The notes: generated from the letters alone by a model not told the origin. Positions 8,293 to 16,377 are shown, counted from the first letter of the stretch. The stretch: DNA of 63,296 nucleotides from an uncultured Eudoraea sp. (GCF_947258525.1 NZ_CAMYIP010000051.1:1-63296); one strand, 5' to 3'. Numbers and translations are program-made.

Positions 8293-9300
8293 TTAGTTTA
8301 TATGAAACATTTCATTGAGCTTTTTAATCTGCTCAGGCCTTCCTAATACAATTACTTTGCTTTTGGGCTCCAAAGGCAAATCGGCTTCAGGATTAATTAT
8401 ATAATTACCGCTGGGTTCTATATAACCTATGATAGTACAACCCGTTTTCTTCCTTAGATCAAGGTCCCTTAAGGAATTGCATTCCATTTGATCTGCAAAA
8501 TCTTCAATTGCAACTTCTTCAAGGTTTGTAGTGTTTTCTCCTTCAGTAGATAATTTGTCCATAAATGTTATCAAATCTGGAATTACCACAAGGGATGCCA
8601 TATGATCGCCTCCAATTTTATCTGGCATTATAACTTTATCGGCCCCTGCTAATTTCAATTTCTTCTGGGATGTTACCTGAGAGGCCCTGCTTATGATAAA
8701 TAATTTTTGATTTAGTTGTCGGGCAGACAACACAACAAATAAATTAGCTGCATCATCCGGTAAGGTTACTATTAAATATTGAGCATCTTTTACACCTGCA
8801 GACAATAAAGTTTCATCCTCGTTAGCATCCCCTTCAACAAACAAGACATCTTCCTCATACCTTTGAATAACATCTTTGTTGTTTTCAATAACAACATAAG
8901 GTCTTTTATATGCCTTAAGTCGTTCTACTGCCTGCATCCCATTACGTCCGTATCCGCAGACAATGACATGATTGGATAAACCTTTGATCATTTTTCTCAC
9001 CTTTTTTATTTTTAGTAGCTGTAACTGATTTTTGCTGAATAAATATTCTGTAATCACAGAAATGGCGTAAGCAAATATAAAGACACTGGATATTATTAAA
9101 AAAATCGTAAAGATTTTACCTTCTGCTTGCATCGGTCCAACTTCAGTAAATCCAACAGTGGTAACCGTAATTATGGTCATATAAACTGCATTCAACCAAG
9201 ATAATCCGGTGATAAAATGATATCCCAAACTACCAATCAGCAATACAGTTAACATCAATGCAACTGCAATGTAAATTTTAGAGCGAAAAAGTCTTATCAT
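8293..9300 (-). CDS. Potassium channel with RCK (TrkA-N/TrkA-C) domains
   Basis: A 335-residue protein: two transmembrane helices flank a pore loop (residues 10-80), followed by a cytoplasmic TrkA-N Rossmann domain (HVIVCGYGRNGMQAVERL) and a TrkA-C domain near the C-terminus. The selectivity filter reads TTVGFTE (47-53) rather than TVGYGD, so the second filter glycine is replaced by Thr. The glycine-rich GYGRNG motif predicts NAD(H) or nucleotide binding for gating. It overlaps no neighbour; the pspC gene ends 3 bases upstream. Confidence 0.9.
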   Translation of the reverse strand: MIRLFRSKIYIAVALMLTVLLIGSLGYHFITGLSWLNAVYMTIITVTTVGFTEVGPMQAEGKIFTIFLIISSVFIFAYAISVITEYLFSKNQLQLLKIKKVRKMIKGLSNHVIVCGYGRNGMQAVERLKAYKRPYVVIENNKDVIQRYEEDVLFVEGDANEDETLLSAGVKDAQYLIVTLPDDAANLFVVLSARQLNQKLFIISRASQVTSQKKLKLAGADKVIMPDKIGGDHMASLVVIPDLITFMDKLSTEGENTTNLEEVAIEDFADQMECNSLRDLDLRKKTGCTIIGYIEPSGNYIINPEADLPLEPKSKVIVLGRPEQIKKLNEMFHIN

Positions 9301-9302
9301 AT

Positions 9303-9530
9303 CTAAAGATCAAAAACTGAATGTCTTTTGGTGTAGATTAAATCCTTTATTCTCAGCCAAAATGCTAAAAACAGGTATAATGCAAAACCAAAGCCCAAAG
9401 TTACAAAGGTTAGGTAGATAAAAGTGGTTCTAACAACTCGTGCCCTAATACCGAGACTCTCTGCAATCCGTCTGCAAACTTCAAAACCTCGTTTTTGAAA
9501 ATAATATAAAAGGCGATAGAAAATATTCAT
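9303..9530 (-). CDS. PspC-domain small membrane protein
   Basis: A 75-residue protein made of essentially one PspC domain: a basic N-terminal part (RRIAESLGIRARVVRTTFIYL) and a hydrophobic helix (TFVTLGFGFALYLFLAFWLRI). PspC proteins act in envelope stress sensing; this stand-alone version has no visible output domain. It lies 13 bases after DUF2851 and 3 bases before the potassium channel gene, so the three probably form an operon. Confidence 0.8.
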   Translation of the reverse strand: MNIFYRLLYYFQKRGFEVCRRIAESLGIRARVVRTTFIYLTFVTLGFGFALYLFLAFWLRIKDLIYTKRHSVFDL

Positions 9531-9542
9531 TTTTTAAAAATA

Positions 9543-10823
9543 CTATTTTCCTTTTAATAAACTATCTCCTACAACACATTCCATACATCTGTTTTTAATA
9601 CAATACGAATTATAAAGTTGTAGCATAGCCTGACTATTCATGGCATTACCACAGGTAACTCCAAGATTATGAAATTTTCTGGTAATTTTATTGTCCTCAC
9701 TTTTTAACTTGAGTATTATAGAAATTATTTTTGTGCTTACATCTATGCCTTGCCATTTGGAATAACAAAAAATCATTGGCAGTATCGTATTAATAAGCAA
9801 AAGGTTTATAAAACTTCTGCTAAGCTTATTTTCTTTTTTAGGCGACAATTTGCCAAAAACATAATGTGTTTTCCAATAATTACTGGCAGATATGCTAAAG
9901 ATTTTATAGACCTGTTCCACCTCCTTTATATTTATAAGTTTACTAAATAATTGTGACCTTGTGCCATACAAATTAGCAAGTTGCGATAAACGGATAGTAG
10001 GAAAGTTTGCCGGTCGTAATCTAAAAAACGACGGACTCTGAACATTGTTTTTATTAATTTTGAATTTATTCCTCAAATAAGAATATTCGCTCTGCATTTG
10101 TTCTAAATACTTATCCCTAGACGATTCATTGTCTAATAGCCCTGATAAACCGAATAGTAAACTTTCTAACTGAAAAATATTGTGGGATAACTTTCGGACA
10201 ATATCAAATTCAAGCGCTCTGCCAAGACTTAAAAAAGCTTCGCTGTTTAGTTTTAACCCGAAGTTTTTCAATAATAGTATAAAAAGTACCTTTTCCCAAT
10301 CGTTGTTTGCTTCTGCCAGCAATCTGTTTATTTCATTAGATTTCTCTTCCAGTCTCTCAAAATAAAGACGTTCTAGCCAAATTGAAAATTTAAATTGGTC
10401 AATTAAACTTACCTCCTGCTCACAGTTGATAAATTTATCTTTTGCGGATCCAAATAGTTTATAATAATTGGCAAGTATTGTTAGTGGTATATAATTAATA
10501 AGTTCAAGTGCAGGTATTTCTTCCTTGTTTTTTCGGTAAACAGTGATATCATCTTCCCAAACTACATGTAAAATTACGTTGTCATAATTTGCATCCGCAT
10601 TATGTTGATGCGCATACCAGTCAGAAGACTTTACATGTAATTCTACATTACCCGCCCAAAGTTGTCCATCAATCTCCAATTTAGCATGTAAAAAATCAGG
10701 TCCTGCATCATGATTATGAATACCAAGTGATATAATTTGTAGTGACTTCCGTCCGGAAGTATATAGATTGGATAATGGAATTTTTCCATTTTTCCAGATG
10801 TAGTGAAGGAGATCTTCGCGCAT
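9543..10823 (-). CDS. DUF2851 family protein
   Basis: A 426-residue protein recognised as the Bacteroidota DUF2851 family from its N-terminus: LHYIWKNGKIPLSNLYTSG, then HNHDAGPDFLHAKLEIDG, WAGNVELHVKSSDWYAH and NVILHVVWEDD. The conserved Asp, His and Glu residues in that segment suggest a nuclease-like fold, but no activity is established. The C-terminus ends in a Cys cluster (GVTCGNA, CIKNRCMECVVGD) that could bind metal. It is the first gene after a terminator. Confidence 0.85.
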   Translation of the reverse strand: MREDLLHYIWKNGKIPLSNLYTSGRKSLQIISLGIHNHDAGPDFLHAKLEIDGQLWAGNVELHVKSSDWYAHQHNADANYDNVILHVVWEDDITVYRKNKEEIPALELINYIPLTILANYYKLFGSAKDKFINCEQEVSLIDQFKFSIWLERLYFERLEEKSNEINRLLAEANNDWEKVLFILLLKNFGLKLNSEAFLSLGRALEFDIVRKLSHNIFQLESLLFGLSGLLDNESSRDKYLEQMQSEYSYLRNKFKINKNNVQSPSFFRLRPANFPTIRLSQLANLYGTRSQLFSKLINIKEVEQVYKIFSISASNYWKTHYVFGKLSPKKENKLSRSFINLLLINTILPMIFCYSKWQGIDVSTKIISIILKLKSEDNKITRKFHNLGVTCGNAMNSQAMLQLYNSYCIKNRCMECVVGDSLLKGK

Positions 10824-10834
10824 GCTCCTAAACT

Positions 10835-10858
10835 AAAAAAACCCACTGAATGTGGGTT
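10835..10858 (-). terminator. Rho-independent terminator after the rhodanese gene
   Basis: The minus strand reads AACCCAC-ATTCA-GTGGGTT followed by TTTTT: a 7-bp perfect stem with a 5-base loop. It separates the rhodanese gene from DUF2851, whose start is 12 bases downstream. Confidence 0.8.
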
Positions 10859-10881
10859 GCAGCATCAAATGTTTAAAGCAA

Positions 10882-11190
10882 TTAGATTATATCCCCGTTC
10901 CATTCCAATATGCCCCCCATAAGGTTGTAGGCATTAGGAATGCCGATACTATTCATTATAGCACATGCCTGCCGACTTCGCTGACCTGATCTGCAGTATA
11001 CATAATAATTTTTAGATTTATCTAATTTGTTCAATTCCTCCAAAAATTCTGCCCCTAAATAAATATTCAGATTGGCTGCATCCGGAATTTGTCCCTGATC
11101 TACTTCCTCAGGGGTTCTTACATCCAAAATAAAAGAGTTGTTATCATTTTCCAATTTATCAACCCATTCCTCTTGTAATAAATCTGCCAT
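10882..11190 (-). CDS. Single-domain rhodanese
   Basis: A 102-residue rhodanese-like protein with the expected elements: FILDVRTPEEVDQGQIPDAAN and the active-site loop YCRSGQRS with the nucleophile Cys66. Such proteins carry persulfide sulfur from donors to cyanide, thiols or biosynthetic acceptors; the physiological acceptor here is unknown. No signal peptide is seen, so it is cytoplasmic. It follows the thioredoxin-fold gene by 63 bases. Confidence 0.9.
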   Translation of the reverse strand: MADLLQEEWVDKLENDNNSFILDVRTPEEVDQGQIPDAANLNIYLGAEFLEELNKLDKSKNYYVYCRSGQRSRQACAIMNSIGIPNAYNLMGGILEWNGDII

Positions 11191-11253
11191 TTTATTTTTC
11201 GTTCTTATTTATTTTCGGGCGAAGGTACAAACTCCTTTAATCTTTACAAACAT

Positions 11254-11874
11254 TTACCGCTTACGCGATTTTATTGAACAACCAATAGCCCGGGTAGTGG
11301 TTAATGGTATTTGCTCCCCGCTTAGCATGGCATCTATAGCGTTTTCGACATATTTGGTCTTAACCGAGGAAGCATCGGAATAGTTATCATCAATAGTGCC
11401 AATATAGCGCACTACATTTCCCTGTTCGGTTTTTTCGAGCAAATAAACATGGGGCGTTTTGGTTGCACCATATTGCGGAAATATCTCCTGTTTTTCATCA
11501 ACTAAGTAGGGAAAAGTGAAGCCTTTTTCTGTTGCTCTTTTTTTCATGTGCTGAACATCATCTGCCGGTTGCAAATCCGGGTCATTCGGATTTATGGCAA
11601 TTACGGGTACCCCTTTAGTCTTGTATTTTTTATCCAGGTCAATAATCCTGTCTTCATAGGCAATTGCATAAGGACAGGTATTACATGTAAAAATCACCAA
11701 ATACCCCTTCGCATCTTTGAAGTCAGCTAAGGAGACTCTTTTTCCATTTATATCTGGGAGACTGAAATCAGTAGCATAATCACCAATACCATAACCCTTG
11801 TCAATATCACTAAGTAAACCCTTGTGACTCAACAAAACAGTTATTAAAACTAAATTGACCAATAGATATTTCAT
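11254..11874 (-). CDS. Thioredoxin-like (AhpC/TSA-type) exported protein
   Basis: A 206-residue protein with a short hydrophobic N-terminus (YLLVNLVLITVLLS) suggesting export or anchoring. A peroxiredoxin/TlpA-like fold follows: GDYATDFSLPDINGKRVSLADFK, then the CxxC-type motif C64-N-T-C67 (IFTCNTCPYA) in place of the usual WCxxC. The region YGATKTPHVYLL holds the cis-Pro. It belongs to the family commonly annotated thioredoxin family protein. It lies 10 bases after the TlpA-like lipoprotein gene on the same strand. Confidence 0.85.
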   Translation of the reverse strand: MKYLLVNLVLITVLLSHKGLLSDIDKGYGIGDYATDFSLPDINGKRVSLADFKDAKGYLVIFTCNTCPYAIAYEDRIIDLDKKYKTKGVPVIAINPNDPDLQPADDVQHMKKRATEKGFTFPYLVDEKQEIFPQYGATKTPHVYLLEKTEQGNVVRYIGTIDDNYSDASSVKTKYVENAIDAMLSGEQIPLTTTRAIGCSIKSRKR

Positions 11875-11884
11875 GTTTGCTTAT

Positions 11885-12424
11885 TTAATTGAATTCGCTT
11901 AATTCTTTGTTCAACGATTCGTAAGTAAAGGTTTGTTCATAGAACTTTCTTCTATTACGATTATAGATCAGTGTTGCTGGTATAGCACCAGACCAATTCT
12001 TATTGATTTTTGGAATCCAGCTGTTTTGATCCGGATCATCTAATACCACTACTTCTGATTTAATATCCTTATTCCTTATAAAGGGTATCAATTTTGACTT
12101 CCACATAGAAGGCATATCGAGACTTACTAAAATCACCTTCCGGTTATTTGCCTTTCCTTCCTGGTTGATTTTTTCAAAATAGGGTAATTCTTTAATGCAG
12201 GGAGCACACCAGGTAGCCCAAAAATTTATAATATACGTTTTATCGTCTTTCCTATTCAAAAGAGGTTCCAATTCATCAAAATTATACACAGGGATACCCA
12301 GGCTATCCGCAGCAGCTAATTCAGCATTAACGAATGCTGAATTCTCAGATGTAGTTTTCTTACCATCTTTTAGATCGCATCCGGTTAAAACCAGAGTACA
12401 TAAAAACAGGACGGAACGAATCAT
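11885..12424 (-). CDS. TlpA-like thiol-disulfide lipoprotein
   Basis: A 179-residue lipoprotein. I start at 12424, giving MIRSVLFLCTLVLTGC with the lipobox Cys at residue 16; the open frame continues 21 codons upstream without a better signal. The thioredoxin domain has FWATWCAPC (C73, C76) and the cis-Pro in AIPATLIY. It probably reduces disulfides in the periplasm, and it precedes a second thioredoxin-fold gene. It is divergent from marR, with 135 bases between the starts. Confidence 0.88.
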   Translation of the reverse strand: MIRSVLFLCTLVLTGCDLKDGKKTTSENSAFVNAELAAADSLGIPVYNFDELEPLLNRKDDKTYIINFWATWCAPCIKELPYFEKINQEGKANNRKVILVSLDMPSMWKSKLIPFIRNKDIKSEVVVLDDPDQNSWIPKINKNWSGAIPATLIYNRNRRKFYEQTFTYESLNKELSEFN

Positions 12425-12506
12425 TGGGCTTATGGCTTGTTGAAATAAAATTAAGCAACAATAAATAGGGCATAATAAATTTAACAAAATTTTATCAGCT
12501 TAGATG

Positions 12507-12548
12507 TTGTGGGTTCTTGTTTATTAATTTACATTTGTATATACAAAT
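12507..12548 (+). promoter_or_regulatory. marR promoter with overlapping operator palindrome
   Basis: TTG (12507-12509), a 20-base spacer and TACATTTG (12530-12537) form a Bacteroidota-type promoter. A perfect 16-bp palindrome, ATTTGTATATACAAAT (12533-12548), covers the -7 element and likely start site, 12 bases before the marR ATG. That is the position expected of an autorepressor operator. A MarR dimer would be the likely ligand. Confidence 0.75.
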
Positions 12549-12559
12549 ATTGTAAATAC

Positions 12560-13006
12560 ATGAATGTAGAAGCTATAATAAAGACTGATAAGAAGATCCC
12601 GCTAAGAAGCAGGACAATTATCCATTTAATGCTTATACACAATAAAGTGTCTGAACAAATTTCTCATGCGCTCAAACCATTCGGAATATCAATACAACAA
12701 TTTAATGTTTTGCGCATACTTAGAGGTCAGCAAGGTAAACCTGCCAATCTATCTACGCTAAACGAGAGAATGGTTAGTAAAATGAGTAATACTACCCGTC
12801 TGGTAGATAAACTAATAAAAAAGGGTTATGCTCATAGGATCGTATGTACAACTAACAGGCGTAAAGTTGAGATCACTATAACTGAAGAGGGATTGAAAGT
12901 ATTGTCTGAAATGGACATTGAAATGAAAAATTCCGAACAAGAATTGTTAGCCAATTTTACCGACCGGGAATTGGAACAGTTAAATCATTTATTCAATAAA
13001 TTTTAA
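12560..13006 (+). CDS. MarR family transcriptional regulator
   Basis: A 148-residue winged-helix regulator starting MNVEAIIKTDKK; 17 codons of open frame upstream cross the promoter and operator and are excluded. The MarR core is clear: HNKVSEQISHALKPFGISIQQFNVLRILRGQ, the recognition region LNERMVSKMSNTTRLVDKLIKKGYAHR, and the wing RRKVEITITEEG. It probably represses its own operon (nitroreductase, YceI) through the palindrome at 12533-12548. The ligand is unknown. It is spaced 8 bases from the next gene. Confidence 0.9.
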   Translation: MNVEAIIKTDKKIPLRSRTIIHLMLIHNKVSEQISHALKPFGISIQQFNVLRILRGQQGKPANLSTLNERMVSKMSNTTRLVDKLIKKGYAHRIVCTTNRRKVEITITEEGLKVLSEMDIEMKNSEQELLANFTDRELEQLNHLFNKF

Positions 13007-13014
13007 TTACATCT

Positions 13015-13647
13015 ATGAATAATTATCTGGAAAGCCTTAATTGGCGATATGCAACAAAAAAATTTAATAGCGAAAAACAAATATCTGATGCAGATTTAAA
13101 TACCTTGTTAGAAGCTATTCGTTTGAGTCCCTCTTCATACGGACTTCAGCCCTATCATGTTTTTATCGTAAAGGATAAAGAATTGAGGGAAAAATTAAAA
13201 GCGGCCTCATGGGGTCAACCGCAAATCACAGATTCATCTTATTTAGTTGTCTTTGCCAATAGTACCAGTTTTGATGCTCAGCTCATCGATAATTATTTAG
13301 CTAATGTAAGCGACACTAGGAACATTGAATTAAATAATTTAGAAGGGTATGGAGATTTTATGAAATCTAAATTATTGGATCTTCCTGATAACATTAAAGA
13401 GGCCTGGACAGCAAGGCAAACCTATTTGGCCTTGGGAAACTTGCTTACAGCAGCGGCGAGCTTAAAGATCGATGCCTGCCCCATGGAAGGTTTTGAAGCT
13501 GAAGCCTATAATGAACTTTTAGGTCTAAATGACAAAGGATTAAATACCTCTGTTGTAGCCGCAATAGGTTATAGAGCCGAGGAGGATGACACTCAGCATA
13601 ATAAAAAAGTTAGACAATCTAAGGAATTATTATTCACATATATATAA
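13015..13647 (+). CDS. NAD(P)H-dependent nitroreductase family oxidoreductase
   Basis: A 210-residue FMN-binding nitroreductase-fold protein. The N-terminus LNWRYATKKFNSEKQISDADLNTLLEAIRLSPSSYGLQPYH is the FMN-binding signature of NfsB-like enzymes. The later segments YLALGNLLTAAASLKIDACPMEGF and VVAAIGYRAEEDD complete the site. It would reduce quinones or nitro compounds using NAD(P)H. Its place between marR and yceI fits a stress-inducible detoxification operon. Confidence 0.9.
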   Translation: MNNYLESLNWRYATKKFNSEKQISDADLNTLLEAIRLSPSSYGLQPYHVFIVKDKELREKLKAASWGQPQITDSSYLVVFANSTSFDAQLIDNYLANVSDTRNIELNNLEGYGDFMKSKLLDLPDNIKEAWTARQTYLALGNLLTAAASLKIDACPMEGFEAEAYNELLGLNDKGLNTSVVAAIGYRAEEDDTQHNKKVRQSKELLFTYI

Positions 13648-13693
13648 ATCGTTAATTTTTAAAACAATCATTAAACAAATTAAATTTAGAAGG

Positions 13694-14272
13694 ATGAAAA
13701 AGAATGTATTAAGTCTGGCACTGGCCATAGTTTTTGGAGCAACAGCGGTTGCAAACACTTCAATTGATAAGGAAAAGAAAGAAGTAAAAGCTAATGAAAG
13801 TAAAGTTACCTGGAAAGCTTACAAAGTAACAGGATCTCATACCGGTACTGTAAACCTAAAATCCGGTGCATTAATGTTTGACGAAGGCAAACTTACAGGT
13901 GGAGAATTCGAAGTAGATATGACATCTTTGATCTCAACGGATCTTGAAGGAGAATACAAAGGTAAATTAGAAGGACATCTTAAGTCTGATGATTTTTTTG
14001 GTGTAGAGAATCATCCCAATTCTACTTTAGTTTTTACAAATGTAGAGGCCAGTGGAAAAAATTCTTATGAAGTAAAGGGTGATCTCACTATTAAAGGTAT
14101 AACAAAGCCTGTAACTTTTGACGTATCTATTTATGGAAGTAAGGCTACAGCTACTTTAAAAGTAGACAGAGCACAATACGATGTTAAGTATGGCTCCGGT
14201 AGTTTCTTCGATGATCTGGGTGATAAAACAATCTATGATGAATTTGATCTTGTAGTAGATTTGGAATTCTAA
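13694..14272 (+). CDS. YceI family lipid-binding protein
   Basis: A 192-residue protein starting MKKNVLSLALAIVFGATAVAN, a signal peptide, so it is periplasmic. The YceI lipocalin-like barrel is evident: VTWKAYKVTGSHTGTVNLKSG, a central GHLKSDDFFGVENHPNSTLVFTN, then GDLTIKGITKPVTFDVSIYG. YceI proteins bind polyisoprenoid or other amphiphiles. The open frame extends 36 codons upstream into the nitroreductase end but lacks a signal there. A strong terminator follows. Confidence 0.93.
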   Translation: MKKNVLSLALAIVFGATAVANTSIDKEKKEVKANESKVTWKAYKVTGSHTGTVNLKSGALMFDEGKLTGGEFEVDMTSLISTDLEGEYKGKLEGHLKSDDFFGVENHPNSTLVFTNVEASGKNSYEVKGDLTIKGITKPVTFDVSIYGSKATATLKVDRAQYDVKYGSGSFFDDLGDKTIYDEFDLVVDLEF

Positions 14273-14293
14273 GAACGTTTAGTTCCCTCTTTA

Positions 14294-14328
14294 AATCCTG
14301 AATATGATCATATTCAGGATTTTTTTTT
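14294..14328 (+). terminator. Rho-independent terminator after yceI
   Basis: A perfect 28-bp palindrome (14294-14321, core CCTGAATATGATCATATTCAGG) is followed by eight T residues. It ends the marR-nitroreductase-yceI operon. Confidence 0.9.
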
Positions 14329-14545
14329 GATAACGTCCAAAATAATAGGTGAATTCGTCAAAATTATTTTAATCTAAATGCCTGATTTTTCTCAGATAAT
14401 GTTCAATTCAGTAACAATACAATATGGCTATTTAAATCCTACCTGGACGGATAATACACTATTCACTCCTATTGCTTAAAACCTACTTAACAACTTATGA
14501 AGTTTTATATACACAAAAAAATCGGTGGAATTAGCGCTAAAACTT

Positions 14546-14553
14546 TATTTTTG
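14546..14553 (+). promoter_or_regulatory. Possible -7 element of the arylsulfotransferase gene
   Basis: TATTTTTG matches TAnnTTTG and lies 14 bases before the ATG. No TTG is present at the -33 distance. The rest of the 239-base gap after the yceI terminator shows nothing recognisable. Confidence 0.4.
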
Positions 14554-14567
14554 AACAAAAATATAAT

Positions 14568-16109
14568 ATGGTATTTAAGGCTTTTTCTCGCTTAGCAGGG
14601 TCATTAATTTTTATATTACTTCTTCTTAGTAGTTGCGGCTCCAAATTTGAATATTCCATAAAATCTACTTTAAACCCTTACAATATATCCCCATTAACTG
14701 CTCTTTTAGAAATTGAAACCGAAAAACCATGCAACGTTACCGTTAAGGTTCTGGGTGAGATTCCTGTAGAACAAACTTTCAATTTTAATGCCGCTGATCT
14801 TGAGATTCCGGTAGTTGGTTTATACCCCAATACTTTAAATAGTGTAGTTGTTACAATGGCTTACGAAGGAGGACAAGTTATAGATACCATTGAAATCAAA
14901 ACAGAAAATACACCCAGTCATTTTCCTGATATTACCGTCAACAAGCTAAATAGGGATGAAATGGAACTGGGTATGCACGGTTGTGACCTTCATTTTGCAA
15001 ACAATGGCAAATTTAATTCCGGTCCTATTATTTTTGATGACCAGGGCCAGGTTAGATGGTATCTTGATCTGAGTTTTGCGGGTAAAATGGTTAGCCCGTT
15101 TCACCGACTTAAGGACGGAACAATATTAATGGTCAGCAGGCATACTATTTATGAATTTGATATGTTGGGCAAACCTCTAAAAGAAACTAAAATAAATACA
15201 AATTATGGCATGCACCATGATGTGCTTGTTTTGCCGGACGGAAATTTACTCGCATGTGTTGGTATTAGAGGACAATTTATAAGCCTTGATGGTAAGAAGG
15301 TTAAATCTGATAGTGATTTTATCACTGCCATTGACCGTAAAAGTGGCAAAATTTTGCGGGTATGGGATTTGGCCAAAAATTTAGATGTGAGTAGAAAAGA
15401 TCTTAATTTTTTTAGACCAGGAGATTGGTTACATATGAATGGGTTGGCTTTTAATCCAAGTGATAATTCAATTATCGTATCCGGGAAAAACCAGGGATTA
15501 ATAAAAATTTCCTGGAATGATAATCTGGAATGGATACTGGCGCCACATAAAGGTTGGGGGAAATCTGGCCGGGATGGAGCCGGTTTCGACACTAAACCAT
15601 TTTTACTAACCGCTGTTGATGCTGAAGGGAAACCGTACCGGAGGAGCGTTCAGGATGGTAGTGATAGTGCTGAGGATTTTGACTTTCCCTGGGGATTGCA
15701 TGCACCATTGCTATTACCCAATGGCAATGTTATGGTATTTGACAACGGATTCTTCAGGCATTTTGAAGATAACGTCCACTATTCCCGTGCGGTTGAATAT
15801 AAGATAAATGAAAAGGATAAAACCGCAGAACAAGTATGGCAATATGGCAAGGAAAGAGGAGAGGAATTTTTCTCGACCATTGTTAGTGATGTGGATTATC
15901 TGTACAATTCAAATAATGTACTGGTAACTGCAGGTTATCTAAAAAAAGGAACAAAATTATCTGCCAAAATCGTTGAAGTAGACTATGAGACAGGGAACGA
16001 GGTTTTTGAAGCAACACTAGATTTGAAAAGTGAGAATGGCAATAAAACTGGTTCCTGGGGTCAAACAGATATTTTATACAGATCTGAACGCATGGAACTT
16101 AAGTATTGA
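14568..16109 (+). CDS. Arylsulfotransferase (ASST) family lipoprotein
   Basis: A 513-residue protein related to bacterial arylsulfate sulfotransferases, which move a sulfuryl group between phenolic compounds in the periplasm. The N-terminus is a lipoprotein signal (FILLLLSSC, Cys23). An Ig-like arylsulfotransferase N-domain follows, then a beta-propeller with the His-containing blades MHHDVLVLPDGNLL, DWLHMNGLAFNPSDNSIIVS and FPWGLHAPLLLPNGNVMVFDNG. These His residues resemble the sulfate-binding and sulfohistidine sites of the family, but I cannot assign the catalytic one. No DsbL/DsbI partner lies nearby. Substrate unknown. Confidence 0.85.
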   Translation: MVFKAFSRLAGSLIFILLLLSSCGSKFEYSIKSTLNPYNISPLTALLEIETEKPCNVTVKVLGEIPVEQTFNFNAADLEIPVVGLYPNTLNSVVVTMAYEGGQVIDTIEIKTENTPSHFPDITVNKLNRDEMELGMHGCDLHFANNGKFNSGPIIFDDQGQVRWYLDLSFAGKMVSPFHRLKDGTILMVSRHTIYEFDMLGKPLKETKINTNYGMHHDVLVLPDGNLLACVGIRGQFISLDGKKVKSDSDFITAIDRKSGKILRVWDLAKNLDVSRKDLNFFRPGDWLHMNGLAFNPSDNSIIVSGKNQGLIKISWNDNLEWILAPHKGWGKSGRDGAGFDTKPFLLTAVDAEGKPYRRSVQDGSDSAEDFDFPWGLHAPLLLPNGNVMVFDNGFFRHFEDNVHYSRAVEYKINEKDKTAEQVWQYGKERGEEFFSTIVSDVDYLYNSNNVLVTAGYLKKGTKLSAKIVEVDYETGNEVFEATLDLKSENGNKTGSWGQTDILYRSERMELKY

Positions 16110-16175
16110 GCATTCATATTGCTGTAAGCACATTAGTAATCTTACCATTTGGTTCTATATTTCTCTAAAATTGAT

Positions 16176-16205
16176 TTGTATTTAAAAAATTCCTTTCTAT
16201 ATTTG
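16176..16205 (+). promoter_or_regulatory. Promoter of the trp operon
   Basis: TTG (16176-16178), exactly 19 bases, then TATATTTG (16198-16205): a full match to the Bacteroidota consensus. Start is expected at about 16208-16211, at or just before the ATG of the leader peptide, so the leader transcript may be leaderless. Confidence 0.8.
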
Positions 16206-16210
16206 GCTCA

Positions 16211-16267
16211 ATGAATGTTAGGATAGTCAATACTTGGTGGTGGAATAACTTACGTTTAACGTCGTGA
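16211..16267 (+). CDS. trpL: trp operon leader peptide with three consecutive Trp codons
   Basis: An 18-codon open frame encodes MNVRIVNTWWWNNLRLTS. Codons 9-11 (16235-16243) are TGG TGG TGG, in a window where Trp is rare. It begins at the predicted transcription start, and its stop (16265-16267) lies 29 bases before a strong terminator, with trpE 110 bases after the stop. That is the arrangement of a ribosome-mediated attenuator: ribosomes starved for Trp-tRNA would stall at codons 9-11. It is too short for routine gene finding. No Shine-Dalgarno sequence precedes it. Confidence 0.85.
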   Translation: MNVRIVNTWWWNNLRLTS

Positions 16268-16327
16268 GCTAAGCATCATTGTAGTATTACTATACGAAAA
16301 GGCTTGTCTATCACGACAAGCCTTTTT
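16261..16327 (+). promoter_or_regulatory. trp attenuator (terminator and candidate antiterminator)
   Basis: The terminator is a perfect 12-bp stem, 16297-16308 (AAAAGGCTTGTC) with 16315-16326, loop TATCAC, ending in T residues. The alternative pairs GTCGTGA (16261-16267, including the leader stop codon) with TCACGAC (16311-16317), and AAGC (16271-16274) with GCTT (16302-16305), nested and taking bases from both terminator arms. A ribosome stalled on the Trp codons would leave 16261-16274 free; one reaching the stop would cover it and allow termination. Pairing is inferred by eye, not by folding. Confidence 0.75.
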
Positions 16328-16377
16328 GATTTTTCAGAAATATATATATAGTATCAAATTCTAAATTTTAACAGAAT

